Source: DASWOJ01 sp964242415
Lineage (GTDB): Bacteria > Pseudomonadota > Alphaproteobacteria > Acetobacterales > Acetobacteraceae
Assembly: GCA_964242415.1 (NCBI GenBank)
Contig: CAXTAT010000007.1
Coordinates: 1-64,000 of the forward strand
Length of the DNA stretch: 64,000 nt
Reading direction: 5' to 3'
The stretch's first letter is position 1. Each line of letters begins with the position of its first letter. Both the position numbers and the translations under genes were made by a program. This document shows, in pieces, positions 37,883-46,653 of the stretch. The notes under the pieces are model-generated. The model was given only the letters and a program-made list of their open reading frames with translations, did not search any database and was not told where the DNA came from.

Positions 37883-38332
37883 TCAGGTCTCGGCGGCCCG
37901 CCTTGCCTCGCCAGCGGCCCGGGCTGTCTCAGCCGCGGAACGGGTCGTCATCTCGTAGGCGTCCGCCAGCAGTATCAGCCGGGCCGTATTGGGCAGCTTG
38001 CGGAAGGCGTTGAGGAGCAGGATTTCCTCATTGGACGGCATGGCGGTCTGCGCTGCGCCGGCCTCGATTTCCAGCAGGGCACCGATCGGCACATCCAGGG
38101 CTTGCGCCAGCTTGATCAGCCGCGCCGTCTCGGGAAAGCAAGTGCCCCAGATCCAGGCATGGACGGCAACCCGCGATACCTCTAGCGCGCGGGCCAGGCC
38201 AGCCTGGGTTACGCCACGCTCGGCCATGATGCGGGCGAGGTTGTGGCGGAAGCGGTCGCGTGACTCGTTGCTGCGCGGCTTGTCCTCGCTGGGCCAGCCC
38301 TGCAAGCCCTCGGGGAGCGGCGCAAACGTCAT
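37883..38332 (-). CDS. XRE-family helix-turn-helix regulator
   Basis: A 149-residue protein whose residues 28-85 form a Cro/C1-type HTH (NLARIMAERGVTQAGLARALEVSRVAVHAWIWG, then LIKLAQALDVPIGALL). A C-terminal tail of about 60 residues, rich in Ala and Arg, has no recognised domain. It converges on prsT. The upstream region is AT-richer than its surroundings. It could regulate the EPS locus or itself; the target is unknown. Confidence 0.85.
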   Translation of the reverse strand: MTFAPLPEGLQGWPSEDKPRSNESRDRFRHNLARIMAERGVTQAGLARALEVSRVAVHAWIWGTCFPETARLIKLAQALDVPIGALLEIEAGAAQTAMPSNEEILLLNAFRKLPNTARLILLADAYEMTTRSAAETARAAGEARRAAET

Positions 38333-38616
38333 TGTTGCGTAACCTGGCGTGACATCCCACCCAAGGTCGCACGCCCACGCGGGGTCGTCAGTCCATGGGA
38401 CATCACAGCCGTTTCTCCAAATAGTTGCACAGGCTTAACATAGTAGTCACGGGCCAGTGAGCGCAAGCCAATGTTTGTGATGGATATACGCCGACGCGCC
38501 GTGGCGGCGAGCCAAATGGGGTTTAACTCCACACTCCGTTGGTTCTGCGTAAATTATTGTTAATAACAATGTGCGGCGTCAAACATAGCCAAAGCGCCGG
38601 GCGCTAGTGGATGCGC
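38333..38616. other. AT-richer intergenic region with a perfect inverted repeat
   Basis: About 280 bases without a credible gene between the divergent-side 5' end of the XRE gene and the 3' end of the small gene at 38617. At 38556-38570 it contains ATTGTTAATAACAAT, a 7-bp perfect inverted repeat around one base, embedded in an unusually AT-rich patch. This resembles an operator. Confidence 0.5.
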
Positions 38617-38862
38617 CTAAGTGAACGGGTTGCGGACCGTGCCGGGCTTTTTCGGCGGCGGCAGCGCGGCTGGCAGCGCCGAATCCTGTTCCAAGACTGC
38701 AACGACGGCGTCCATCATGGCGCGAAGGCTGCGCGCCAGGGCAAGGCCGGCCTGGTCGCGGGTCAGGTCCAGGCTGCCATACAGCGCGACGCGGTCACGC
38801 CCGTTCTCCAGCTTCAGGTCGCCGATTTCGGTGGCGGCGGAGTCGTCGGCAAACGGCTTCAT
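38617..38862 (-). CDS. Small hypothetical protein (81 aa) coupled to the nuclease gene
   Basis: The frame from ATG 38862 has a good AAGGAA ribosome site and overlaps the stop of the nuclease gene by four bases (ATGA). The product starts MKPFADDSAATEIGDLKLEN, is probably helical in the middle (ALARSLRAMMDAVVAVLEQD), and ends in a Pro/Lys tail (PPPKKPGTVRNPF). I do not recognise the family. Coupling suggests joint expression with the nuclease; an immunity role is only a guess. Confidence 0.6.
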   Translation of the reverse strand: MKPFADDSAATEIGDLKLENGRDRVALYGSLDLTRDQAGLALARSLRAMMDAVVAVLEQDSALPAALPPPKKPGTVRNPFT

Positions 38863-39677
38863 GGTGTTGTTCCTTCCGGATTGCGGGCGGTGCGGCGGGA
38901 TTGATAGCCGTGCGGCGTCGGCTTCGGCAGCCGAAGCATGGCCGACTTGGCCGAGGCGGACAGGGCGGGGAAGATGTCCAGCCCGGTCAGGTCTGCCAGT
39001 TGCGCCATGCTGATGGGCGCCCAGGGCGCATCGTCCACGTTCTTGGCGACATAGGCGGCGGCCAAGCCGCGGCGCGGGTCCAGCACCGCCTTGAACACGT
39101 GGGTGGGCACGATGACGTCGCCCACCTGCTGCAACTCGGCACCCTGGAAGATCGGGCCGGTCACGACGTACAGCTCGCCCTGGCGCTCGGCGAGCTTGCG
39201 GACGGCGCTCTCGATGCCCTCCCACAGGCCGCGGTTCAGCTTGGGCGCCTGCGGCACCATGTTGGCCAGGGAGAAGCTTTCCTGCTGGGCTTCGGGCGTC
39301 GGCATGTCGCCGCTCGGGGACATATGCCCGCGGTCGAAGCCGCTGCGGGCGTAGTCGCGCAGCTCCGCCCGCTCGCCGGCCGGCAGGGCGTCCTCGGGAT
39401 GGAACTCGCCCTCCCTGGGCAGGCCGCGGGCGTCGGACAGCCCGGCGGCCGTGAGGTGCTCGGCCGAATACAGGGGGGTGCGGGTGGCGGCGGAGTGCAG
39501 CACGGCAAAGGCGCGGAAACACAGCGCCTGGGCGCCGGCCGCCAGGCGTTGGTTCAGCAGCACCGGCGGCTGGCCGCCCGCAAAGTGCTGGGGGCAGGCG
39601 GATGGGGCGGATCGTGCCGGCTGCGGGGACCAGAGCGCAGCCAGCAACAGAAGCAACGTCAACCGGTGCCGCATCAT
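38859..39677 (-). CDS. Secreted DNA/RNA non-specific endonuclease (NUC1 family)
   Basis: A 272-residue nuclease with an N-terminal signal peptide (RLTLLLLLAALWSPQPARS, cleavage about residue 22). The NUC1 signature FDRGHMSPSGDM, with the catalytic His, is near residue 118, and NMVPQAPKLNRGLWEGIE follows with the Mg-binding Asn and Glu. It would be exported to the periplasm or medium to degrade nucleic acids. The start was chosen at ATG 39677 behind a GGGGGGAA site. It is translationally coupled to the small downstream gene. Confidence 0.9.
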   Translation of the reverse strand: MMRHRLTLLLLLAALWSPQPARSAPSACPQHFAGGQPPVLLNQRLAAGAQALCFRAFAVLHSAATRTPLYSAEHLTAAGLSDARGLPREGEFHPEDALPAGERAELRDYARSGFDRGHMSPSGDMPTPEAQQESFSLANMVPQAPKLNRGLWEGIESAVRKLAERQGELYVVTGPIFQGAELQQVGDVIVPTHVFKAVLDPRRGLAAAYVAKNVDDAPWAPISMAQLADLTGLDIFPALSASAKSAMLRLPKPTPHGYQSRRTARNPEGTTP

Positions 39678-39840
39678 GGTTCCCCCCCCGAGTCGGCCCA
39701 CATCCGGCCGCCGCCCGGTTATCGACAGCAAGCCACGCGCATGGCAACCGGCGCCGAACCTGGCGCTGCTGGCTGCGGCGACGGGCGCCCCATGCCGCGG
39801 GCCTGTTCCCTGCCGCTGCGTGCCACCTTATAAAACAAGG

Positions 39841-40626
39841 GTGGACACCGCAGCCGCATCCCCCGTCATCAGCTCCGCGCATGGAGATGTCGCCATCATC
39901 CAGATGGCCGACCCTGCCAAACGCAACGCCTTGTCCGCCACGATGCTGGACGCCCTGACGCAGGCGGTCCGGCACGCGGGGGGCGCCCGGGCGGTCGTGC
40001 TCCGGGCGGGGGCGGCGGACCGCGTATGGTGCGCCGGGTTCGACATCGGCGCCCTCGCTGCGGGCTTCGACCCCCTGGCCCCGGATGGTCCCCTGCAGGC
40101 GCTGTTCCGTGCCATCGAGGACTGCCCGGCGCCGGTGGTCGCCATGCTGCACGGCTCCGCCTGGGGCGGCGGGACCGACTTGGCGCTGCGCTGCGACTTC
40201 GCAGTGGCGGACCCGACGTGCAGCCTGGCCTTCACGCCGGCCAAGCTCGGGCTGCCCTACGATCCCAGGGGACTCCTGAACGTCGTGATGCGTGCCGGCC
40301 CGGCCGTCGCGCTGGAGATGTTCAGCACCGCCGACCCGGTGCCGGCCGCCCGCGCCCTGCAGCTCGCCCTGGTGAACCACCTGGTGCCGGAAGCAGAGCT
40401 TGAGGGTTTCACCTTCGCGCTTGCCGAGCGCATCGCCGCCAACGCCCCGCTCTCGGTCCGCAGCGCCAAGCAGCAAATCCGCGCCCTGGCCCGGGCCATG
40501 CCGCTGCCAGCCGGAGTGGGGGAGCGTCTGCAGGAGGGCCGGCGGCTGGCGTTGGACAGCGAGGACTTCCGCGAGGGCCTAGCGGCCTTTCATGCCCGCC
40601 GCCCGCCGGTGTTCCAGGGGCGCTAG
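39841..40626 (+). CDS. Enoyl-CoA hydratase/isomerase family protein (crotonase)
   Basis: A 261-residue crotonase-fold enzyme with NPAKRNAL-type opening (MADPAKRNALS), the first oxyanion-hole block WCAGFDIGALAAG, the second block HGSAWGGGTDLALRCDFAVAD near residue 105, and FTPAKLGLPYDPRGL. The absence of an obvious Glu pair in the hydratase positions and the YDPRG segment recall methylmalonyl-CoA decarboxylase or other non-hydratase members, so I do not name the reaction. I chose GTG 39841 as start; the frame extends further upstream without homology. A terminator-like hairpin follows. Confidence 0.82.
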   Translation: MDTAAASPVISSAHGDVAIIQMADPAKRNALSATMLDALTQAVRHAGGARAVVLRAGAADRVWCAGFDIGALAAGFDPLAPDGPLQALFRAIEDCPAPVVAMLHGSAWGGGTDLALRCDFAVADPTCSLAFTPAKLGLPYDPRGLLNVVMRAGPAVALEMFSTADPVPAARALQLALVNHLVPEAELEGFTFALAERIAANAPLSVRSAKQQIRALARAMPLPAGVGERLQEGRRLALDSEDFREGLAAFHARRPPVFQGR

Positions 40627-40636
40627 ACGCCCGACC

Positions 40637-40667
40637 GTGGTTTTCCGGGGCATTCCCGGCCAACCAC
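40637..40667 (+). terminator. Terminator-like hairpin after the crotonase gene
   Basis: Outer arms GTGGTT/AACCAC enclose an inner stem CCGGG/CCCGG with a short loop, 11 bases after the crotonase stop. No U-tract follows. Confidence 0.5.
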
Positions 40668-40686
40668 CACGCAGAGGAACGGAAGC

Positions 40687-40809
40687 ATGGACACGAGCAG
40701 CCCCCGCAACGCCGCCACCGCCGGACGCGCCAGCACGGCGTGGCGCAAAACCGGTCGCGGCCTATCTAGCCGGGCGCCGGTCAACGGGTGCTCCCGGAAT
40801 CAAGGGTGA
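40687..40809 (+). CDS. Possible 40-aa ORF, uncertain
   Basis: An ATG with an upstream AGAGGAACGGAAGC site opens a 40-codon frame (MDTSSPRNAATAGRASTAWR...) that runs into the 3' end of the opposite-strand esterase gene. It may be a gene remnant truncated by rearrangement. There is no similarity I recognise. Confidence 0.2.
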   Translation: MDTSSPRNAATAGRASTAWRKTGRGLSSRAPVNGCSRNQG

Positions 40810-41707
40810 GGCCGGGCGTGGCCACCACCGCTGCGAGGGGCGGGCCGCCTGCCGCCGGAGCCGGATGCTGCGCGATGAATGCCCAGACGTCGTCCAGCAC
40901 CGGGGCACGCCGCTGAAACAGCGGGGCGAACGCCGTGATGATCCCGATGTGCCCGAGGTTCGGATACAGCTTGTCCTCGGCGACGCCGCCGGCGGCACGG
41001 ACCTTGGTGGCCATCGATACGGTGTTGGCCGGGTTCACCGTCGTGTCGTCGGTCCCGGCGAGCAGCAGCATCGGCGGGTTGCGGCCATCGACGTAGGTGA
41101 TGGGCTGGCTGCGCGGGCCATCCTGCACGGACGCGAACACCTCGCGCACATCAGGCTGCGTGATCGGCAGGAAGTTATACGGCCCGGCCAGCCCCACGAC
41201 GCCGGCCAGCCGCGACCGGTCGAACCCGGCATGGGCCAAGAAGGCCGGGTCCACCGCCAGCATCGCCGCGTTGTAGGCCCCGGCCGAGTGCCCCACCAGG
41301 AACACGCGCCGGCCGTCGGCTCCGAACGCCGCGGCGTGGGCGGCGGCCCAGGCGACGGCGCGGGCGGTGTCGTCCAAGAAGGCGGGAAACTGCACGTCGG
41401 GATACAGGCGATAGTTGGGCACCGCGACCACGGCTCCACGGCGGGCCAGCGGCAGGGCAACGAAGGGGTACATGTCCTTGTCGCCCGTCCGCCAGTTGCC
41501 GCCATGGACGAAGACGACCAGCGGCAACTGTCCAGCCGCGCCGGGCGGCCGGTAGATGTCCATGGTGCGCCCGGGGCCGTCGGCATAGGCGACATCGCGC
41601 GTGACGGCGACCCCGCCGGTTGGAACCGTCGCGTTCAGGATGCTGGCTGGGGAACACGATGCGAGCAGGAAGGCGCAGAACACGGGAAGGGTTGGAGCAA
41701 AATGCAT
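40781..41707 (-). CDS. Alpha/beta hydrolase (esterase) lipoprotein
   Basis: A 308-residue hydrolase of the carboxylesterase/BD-FAE type. A lipoprotein signal ends with lipobox LLASC (Cys about residue 17). The oxyanion motif FVHGGNW is near residue 66, the nucleophile elbow GHSAGAY near residue 140, the Asp candidate in LAGTDDTTVN near residue 230, and His in LGHIG near 255. A good GGAGG site precedes ATG 41707. It would be membrane-anchored facing the periplasm or outer surface. The substrate is unknown. Confidence 0.85.
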   Translation of the reverse strand: MHFAPTLPVFCAFLLASCSPASILNATVPTGGVAVTRDVAYADGPGRTMDIYRPPGAAGQLPLVVFVHGGNWRTGDKDMYPFVALPLARRGAVVAVPNYRLYPDVQFPAFLDDTARAVAWAAAHAAAFGADGRRVFLVGHSAGAYNAAMLAVDPAFLAHAGFDRSRLAGVVGLAGPYNFLPITQPDVREVFASVQDGPRSQPITYVDGRNPPMLLLAGTDDTTVNPANTVSMATKVRAAGGVAEDKLYPNLGHIGIITAFAPLFQRRAPVLDDVWAFIAQHPAPAAGGPPLAAVVATPGLTLDSGSTR

Positions 41708-41960
41708 ATGCCTCCAACCTATGAACCCTAACCCGGTTGCAGCCAAGGGCGGGTGGCCAGGCCGCTGCCGCGTTCCAGAACAGCGCATTCCCGCGGCGGG
41801 GCTGGATTGGTCCCGGACGCGCCTGTCAGGGCGTCGTGCCGCTGCATGAGGGCTGCGCTACCCGTTAAATCTTGTCAAGTGCAGATGAACGGAGCGCCCC
41901 AGCAGATCACAAGCGTGTAATGTGCAGCATGGTTTCAACCTCCGGTAGAGTTGGGTCTCT

Positions 41961-44567
41961 GTGAAAGCGGGTATGCGGAGCAGCGACCAAGCGACGGCAA
42001 CCCGGCTTGACCTGGGCGACCTGCTGATGGTGCGCCGGTCCGGCTTGTTCGCCTCGGAGTGGTTCCTCGATCATAACGGTGACATCGCCAAGGCGGGCAT
42101 CGACCCCTCGACCCATTATTGCCGGTATGGCTGGCGGGAGGGACGGTTTCCCAATCCCTACTTCGACCCCGCGTGGTACCTGCAGCGCAACCGCGATGTG
42201 CGGGAGGCGAACCTGGAACCCTTGCTGCACTACATCGAGCACGGGGAGGCTGAGGGCCGCCAGCCCATTGCGCATTTCGACCCGGATTGGTATCGCGCCG
42301 AGTACAACGTGCCGGCGGGCCAGCTCTGCCTGCAGCACTTCCTGCAAAACCGCCTGCGCGGCGCCGTCAGCCCCATCCCGGAGTTCGATGTCGTCCATTA
42401 CCGCCGTCAGTCGCCGGATGTGGTGATCGCCGGGATGGACCCGTTCGAGCACTACCTGGTCCGCGGCGCGGACGAGGGACGGTCGCCGTCGGCCGGGTTC
42501 GACGGGGTGTTCTACCGGCAGCGCTACTTGCAGCACCGGCCGGATGCCAACCCGCTGCTGCACTACCGCAGGCACCGGCATGATCCCGGCGTGGTGCCGG
42601 TGCGCCCAGTGCGCGGCGACACCGACATCCCGCGTGAGGTGCGGCGCAACACCGCGCCGGGTCCACTGTTCGAGCCGGTCGAGCCGCTGCCGCCCGGCGC
42701 CGCCGCCCGGGCCATGGTGCTGGCGTTCTACCTGCCGCAGTTCCACCGCATCCCCGAGAACGATGCCTGGTGGGGCGACGGGTTCACCGAGTGGACGAAC
42801 GTCGGCCGCGGCCTGCCGCGGTTTGCCGGGCATTATCAGCCGCGCATCCCGCGTGACCTCGGCCATTACCGGCTAGACAACCCGGCCGCCTACAGCGCCC
42901 AGGTGCGGATGGCGCGCGGGGCCGGGCTGCATGGGTTCGTGTTCTACTTCTACTGGTTCAACGGCCGGCGGCTGCTGAACGGCCCGCTGGACGCCATGCT
43001 GGCCGACACCGGCGAGGGCTTTCCGTTCTGCCTGATGTGGGCCAACGAGAACTGGACCCGGCGCTGGGATGGCGCCGAACACGAGGTGCTGATCGGCCAG
43101 GACTACCGCGAGCAGGACGAGCCGGCGCTGGTCGCCGAGTTCGCCCGGCACTTCGCCGACCCGCGCTACATCCGCCTGCAGGGGCGTCCGGTGCTGATGG
43201 TGTATCGCGCCAGCCTGATCCCGCACACCACCGCCGCCGTCGCCCGCTGGCGCGAGGCGTTCCGCGCCCTGGGCGAGGACCCGCTGTTCATCATGGCGCA
43301 GAGCTTCGACGACCAGGACCCGCGCCCGTTCGGCATGGACGCGGCGGTCGAGTTCCCGCCGCACAAGCTGACCGCCGGCATGCCCAACGTGCCGGACCTA
43401 CATATGCTGGACCACGCCGCGACCACCCGCGTCGTTTCGTATGACGACGTCACCGCCAGATCGGACACGGAGCCGCCGGAGTACCCGCTGATCCGGACGG
43501 CGCTGCCGGGGTGGGACAACGATGCGCGCCGGCAGGGCGCCGGCCTGGTGGTGCACGGCTCCACCCCCGCGAAGTATGGCGCCTGGCTGGACCGGCTGAT
43601 CGACGCGGCCGTGCAGCAGCCCGTCGCGGGCACGCCGATCGTTTGCGTGAACGCCTGGAACGAGTGGGCGGAGGGCGCCTACTTGGAGCCTGACGTACAT
43701 TTCGGCGGCGCCTACTTGAACGCGACCGCCCGCGCCATCGCCGGCGCCGCCGCCCGGCCGGCGCGGGCGCGGCTGCTGCTGGTTGGGCATGACGCCTTTC
43801 CGGCCGGGGCGCAGCTACTGCTGCTCAGCCTGGGCCGGCACATGCAGGAGGTGATGGGCGTGGACATCGCCTTTCTACTGCTGGGCGGGGGCGCGCTGGC
43901 GGACGAGTACCGGGCCGTGGCGCCCACGGTGGTGGTGACGCCGGCCGAACTGCCGCTCCAGGTGCGAAGGCTGCGCGCCCAGGGGTTCACGGCGGCGGTC
44001 GTCAACAGCGCGGCCTCCGCCCGGGCCTGCATCGAGCTGTCGGCCGCCGGGATCGCCTGCACCCTGATGGTGCACGAGCTGCCGCGGTTGCTGCTGGAAC
44101 GCAACCTGGATGGCCCGGCCGGCGAGGCTGCCAAGGTTGCGCGCCACGTCGTCTTTGCCGCCCCGCTGATCCGTGACCGGTTCCAGGAGCTGACCGCCAT
44201 GCCGGCGGACCGGGCGGTGCTGCTGCCGCAGGGGCTATACCGTCCCGTGCCGCCGGCCGCCGCAGCCGCCCGCGCCGCCATGCGCGACGGGCTGGGCGTG
44301 CCATTGGGCGCGTTGCTGGCCATCGGCGTCGGCTATGCCGACCTGCGCAAGGGCTTCGACCTGTTCCTGCAGGCCTGGCGGATGGCGCATGCGGCGAACG
44401 CGGGCATCCATGCCGTCTGGATCGGCGACATCGACCCCTCCGTCGCGGCCTACTTGGCGGCGGAGATGGCGGCGGCGGCGGCAACCGGCACTTTTCACCA
44501 CCTGCCGCGGCGGCCGGATGCGGCGGACTGGTTCGCCTGCGCCGACGTGCACCTCGGCATTATGTAG
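41961..44567 (+). pseudogene. Giant glycosyltransferase, N-terminal fragment (interrupted by IS element)
   Basis: The 5' part of a gene split at 44554 by a mobile element. The visible 862 native residues hold about five 37-residue repeats (FDPAWYLQRNRDV, PLLHYIEHGEAEGR; residues 30-215), a WbsX/GH99-like domain (about 250-600: LAFYLPQFHRIPENDAWWGDGFTEWTNV, WANENWTRRWDG, CVNAWNEWAEGAYLEPD) and the first part of a GT4 domain (from about 602). The last four codons plus the TAG stop come from the element's inverted repeat. The frame continues exactly at 47987. The GTG at 41961 is the likeliest start; an ATG four codons later is possible. Confidence 0.9.
44547..44554. repeat. Left target-site duplication (8 bp)
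   Basis: GTGCACCT, identical to the bases at 47987-47994 directly outside the other end of the element. Removing the element plus one copy restores the glycosyltransferase reading frame. Confidence 0.95.
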
Positions 44568-44580
44568 CACCCGCCACCAC
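44555..44580. repeat. Left terminal inverted repeat
   Basis: Twenty-six bases beginning CGGCATTATGTAGCACCC. They match the reverse complement of 47961-47986 at all but the fourth base. The repeat carries an in-frame TAG that ends the interrupted glycosyltransferase. Confidence 0.95.
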
Positions 44581-44622
44581 AGCTAAGTAGAAGCAGCTTA
44601 GCCCCGGCAGTAAAATGCTGCC

Positions 44623-45060
44623 ATGGAAACAAGCAACCCCGTCCTATCCGGCCTGATCCGCAAGCGCCAGGAGGTTGCCGCCGAACTGGACGCAGCACAG
44701 TCCAGGGTCCGGCAACTGATCCTGGACATCGACGCCGTGGACGCCACCCTACGCCTGTTCCAGCCCGACATTGACCTGGACGTGGTGAAGGTCCGGCCCA
44801 CCCCGCGCCGGCATGAGGCGCACCGGGGCGACACGTCGCGTCTGGTACTGTCCCTGCTGCGGGAGGCTGACGGCGGGCTGTCGCACCGGGAGATCACCCA
44901 GCGTATCATGCAGGCGCGTGGGCTGAACCTAGCCGACCGTGCGCTGTGCCAGACGATGCGGGATCGCGTGGGGGCCAGCTTGCGCGGGATGCGGGAGCGG
45001 GGACGACTGGTGACTGGTGGCGGGGTTGGGCGGGCCGTGCGGTGGGGTTTGGCGAGATAG
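44623..45060 (+). CDS. IS passenger: hypothetical protein with N-terminal coiled coil
   Basis: A 145-residue protein. Residues 10-45 (LIRKRQEVAAELDAAQSRVRQLILDIDAV) look coiled-coil. The C-terminal half (RLVLSLLREADGGLSHREITQRIMQARG, then VGASLRGMRERGRLV) resembles a winged helix-turn-helix. It could bind DNA. I do not recognise a named family. It lies just inside the left end of the element and is followed by a strong terminator. Confidence 0.7.
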   Translation: METSNPVLSGLIRKRQEVAAELDAAQSRVRQLILDIDAVDATLRLFQPDIDLDVVKVRPTPRRHEAHRGDTSRLVLSLLREADGGLSHREITQRIMQARGLNLADRALCQTMRDRVGASLRGMRERGRLVTGGGVGRAVRWGLAR

Positions 45061-45062
45061 AA

Positions 45063-45088
45063 CAGGCCCCGGACGAATCCGGGGCCTG
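45063..45088. terminator. Bidirectional terminator between convergent passenger genes
   Basis: A perfect 11-bp stem (CAGGCCCCGGA with TCCGGGGCCTG) with a CGAA tetraloop, 2 bases after the stop of the plus-strand gene and 8 bases before the 3' end of the minus-strand small gene. Confidence 0.8.
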
Positions 45089-45095
45089 CTTAAGC

Positions 45096-45251
45096 CTAGC
45101 GACTGCGCTTTGCGCCTTCGCTTAGCACCCGACCAGAGAGTGACCGGACTTGTTTGGGTGAAAGAGACTTGGGGTCGTTCAACCCGCTTCCCGCCTTGCT
45201 CAGCTCGGGCTTGGTGGGTGGCTTGGGCGGTGGTGTGTTTTTCGATGCCAT
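45096..45251 (-). CDS. IS passenger: small basic protein (51 aa)
   Basis: ATG 45251 to a stop at 45096 encodes a Lys/Pro/Ser-rich protein (MASKNTPPPKPPTKPELSKAG, then LSPKQVRSLSGRVLSEGAKRSR). An AGAGGA site lies about 10 bases upstream. No domain is recognised; the C-terminal half could form one amphipathic basic helix suited to nucleic acid binding. A large nested hairpin lies in its presumed 5' leader. Confidence 0.55.
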   Translation of the reverse strand: MASKNTPPPKPPTKPELSKAGSGLNDPKSLSPKQVRSLSGRVLSEGAKRSR

Positions 45252-45272
45252 AGCAAAACGGTCCTCTAAGGT

Positions 45273-45348
45273 GGAACCGCCTTGACACACGCCTCTGATT
45301 ACCCGTACGAAGGGTTGCACGTCAGAGTGTGTTTCCGCTTGCGGTTCC
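45273..45348. other. Nested three-helix hairpin, candidate structured RNA/leader
   Basis: Three nested complementary pairs: GGAACCGC (45273-45280) with GCGGTTCC (45341-45348), ACAC..CTCTGA (45287-45298) with TCAGAGTGTGT (45322-45332), and ACCC (45301-45304) with GGGT (45312-45315). On the minus strand this is directly upstream of the 51-residue gene. It could be a structured leader, a small RNA or a DNA recognition structure of the element. Confidence 0.5.
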
Positions 45349-45559
45349 GTCGCTTGCGGATTCTAGGGGGTCGGACTGTCGAGGTCCGGCCCCTAGCTTT
45401 GTCAGCACCCCGACTCATGCAGTACACGCGGCGGTTGTGCAAGCAACAACTGCCAGTATTACCATAAATTGTGCGGACGCATCCGGCACACCCCAGGTAT
45501 AGTGGTGTGCGGTGTCGTGGAGTTTAGTGTAGCTGCGGGCGGGCACGATTCGCTACCCG
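45349..45559. other. Non-coding part of the IS element with a second hairpin
   Basis: No gene is seen. At 45363-45396 an imperfect stem (CTAGGGG...CCGGAC class arms around TGTCGAG) is followed on the plus strand by CTTTGT, terminator-like. It lies downstream of the minus-strand transposase and may end that transcript. Confidence 0.45.
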
Positions 45560-46540
45560 CTAAGCTGCGTTCCGCTGCCAATACCCGCAGAAATCCACGC
45601 TGGGCCGCGCCTTCAACGCCAGGCCAACCACGCCGCGCACCTGCAAGCCGTTGTCGTCCCGGCGGTGCCCCTCACGCCATGCGCTCTCCTGGGCGTAGCG
45701 GGCCAGGTAGGCCCCGGCGATGTGGTGATGGTGGCCCACCTCGGCCCGGCGCAGTCGGGAGAAGAAGCTCTCCGCCCCGTTGGTGCAAGCGCCGTCCATG
45801 CTGTACGCAAGCTGGTGGTTGATGCGCTTCATGACGTAGTGGCCATGCAGGTCGTTCCAGCTATTCGCCTCGTCCGCATGGACTTCGGTGCCGGCCGCGA
45901 CGTGATTGCGGATGTAGGCCAGGGCTGACCCCTCGGTGGGGAACGCGGACGGCATCACCATGCCGTCACGCTCCCGGATGACGACGACGCACTGGCGCTT
46001 GCCGTTCTGGTTCTTGGCGAGCCGGCGATCCCGGCGGTTCTCCTTGTGATTGGCCTGCTTCTGGTAGCCGCCGAAGTAGGCCCCATCCACCTCCACCACC
46101 TTGCCGTCGCCGCCGAGCTTGTAGCCTTTGACCTCGGTGGCCATCGCCTCGCGCAGCTTGTGGGACAGCACGAAGGCCGTCTTGTATTGCACATCAAGGT
46201 CGCGCGAGAGGGCCAGGGCCGACTTGCCCTTGACCTCGTTGCAGAAGATCACGGTCGCGGCGAGGTAGGTCCGCAGCGGCAGCTTGTGGAAGGCGAACAG
46301 CGTGCCGCTGGTGAGGGAGAAGTCCTTGCGGCACGCCTTGCAGCGGTAACGAAGCGCACCAGACGGGCGGCGGGCCTCATAGATGATCGTGCAGCCGCAG
46401 TGGGGACACACGGGCTTGCCGGCGGTGTCGGGCCAGCGGATGCCAGCGAACACGGCTTCTGCGTCCAGATCGGACAGGCGCAGCACCTTGGCCAGTGAGA
46501 GGCTGCGAGCCTTGGCAGAAAGGAGGAAGTGGCTGGCCAT
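45560..46540 (-). CDS. IS1595-family transposase (ISXO2-like)
   Basis: A transposase of about 326 residues. The N-terminal zinc ribbon has CPHCGC (about residue 47) and CKAC (about residue 70), followed by the DDE-type catalytic domain with Asp in VVEVDGAYFGGYQ (about 150), Asp in VHADEANSWNDL (about 222) and Glu in TNGAESFFSRLRR (about 255). The frame is also open to a TTG at 46555 (five more codons), but I prefer ATG 46540. The catalytic set appears intact, so the element may be mobile. Two operator-like palindromes lie upstream. Confidence 0.92.
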   Translation of the reverse strand: MASHFLLSAKARSLSLAKVLRLSDLDAEAVFAGIRWPDTAGKPVCPHCGCTIIYEARRPSGALRYRCKACRKDFSLTSGTLFAFHKLPLRTYLAATVIFCNEVKGKSALALSRDLDVQYKTAFVLSHKLREAMATEVKGYKLGGDGKVVEVDGAYFGGYQKQANHKENRRDRRLAKNQNGKRQCVVVIRERDGMVMPSAFPTEGSALAYIRNHVAAGTEVHADEANSWNDLHGHYVMKRINHQLAYSMDGACTNGAESFFSRLRRAEVGHHHHIAGAYLARYAQESAWREGHRRDDNGLQVRGVVGLALKARPSVDFCGYWQRNAA

Positions 46541-46553
46541 ATCCGGGTCACTC

Positions 46554-46613
46554 AACGATGTTCGTTAAGGTGAACCATAAGGGTTGATGGTGGGCTAGGT
46601 CAACGATAATCGT
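46554..46613. promoter_or_regulatory. Paired palindromes between transposase and XRE regulator
   Basis: AACGATGTTCGTT (46554-46566) and ACGATAATCGT (46603-46613) are related palindromes, both preceded by CA and about 48 bases apart, in the divergent control region. They are plausible operators for the HTH protein encoded next to them. Downstream, TTGACG (46619) and TATCAG (46642) with 17-bp spacing could form the regulator's promoter, placing transcription start at its ATG. Confidence 0.5.
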
Positions 46614-46653
46614 CACCCTTGACGTATTATGTTGGGTGTTGTATCAGCGCGAC

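Noticed and set aside
37883..38332. XRE gene as the antitoxin of a toxin-antitoxin pair
   Set aside because: The only adjacent genes are prsT (convergent) and a gene 280 bases away on the same strand; no toxin-like partner.
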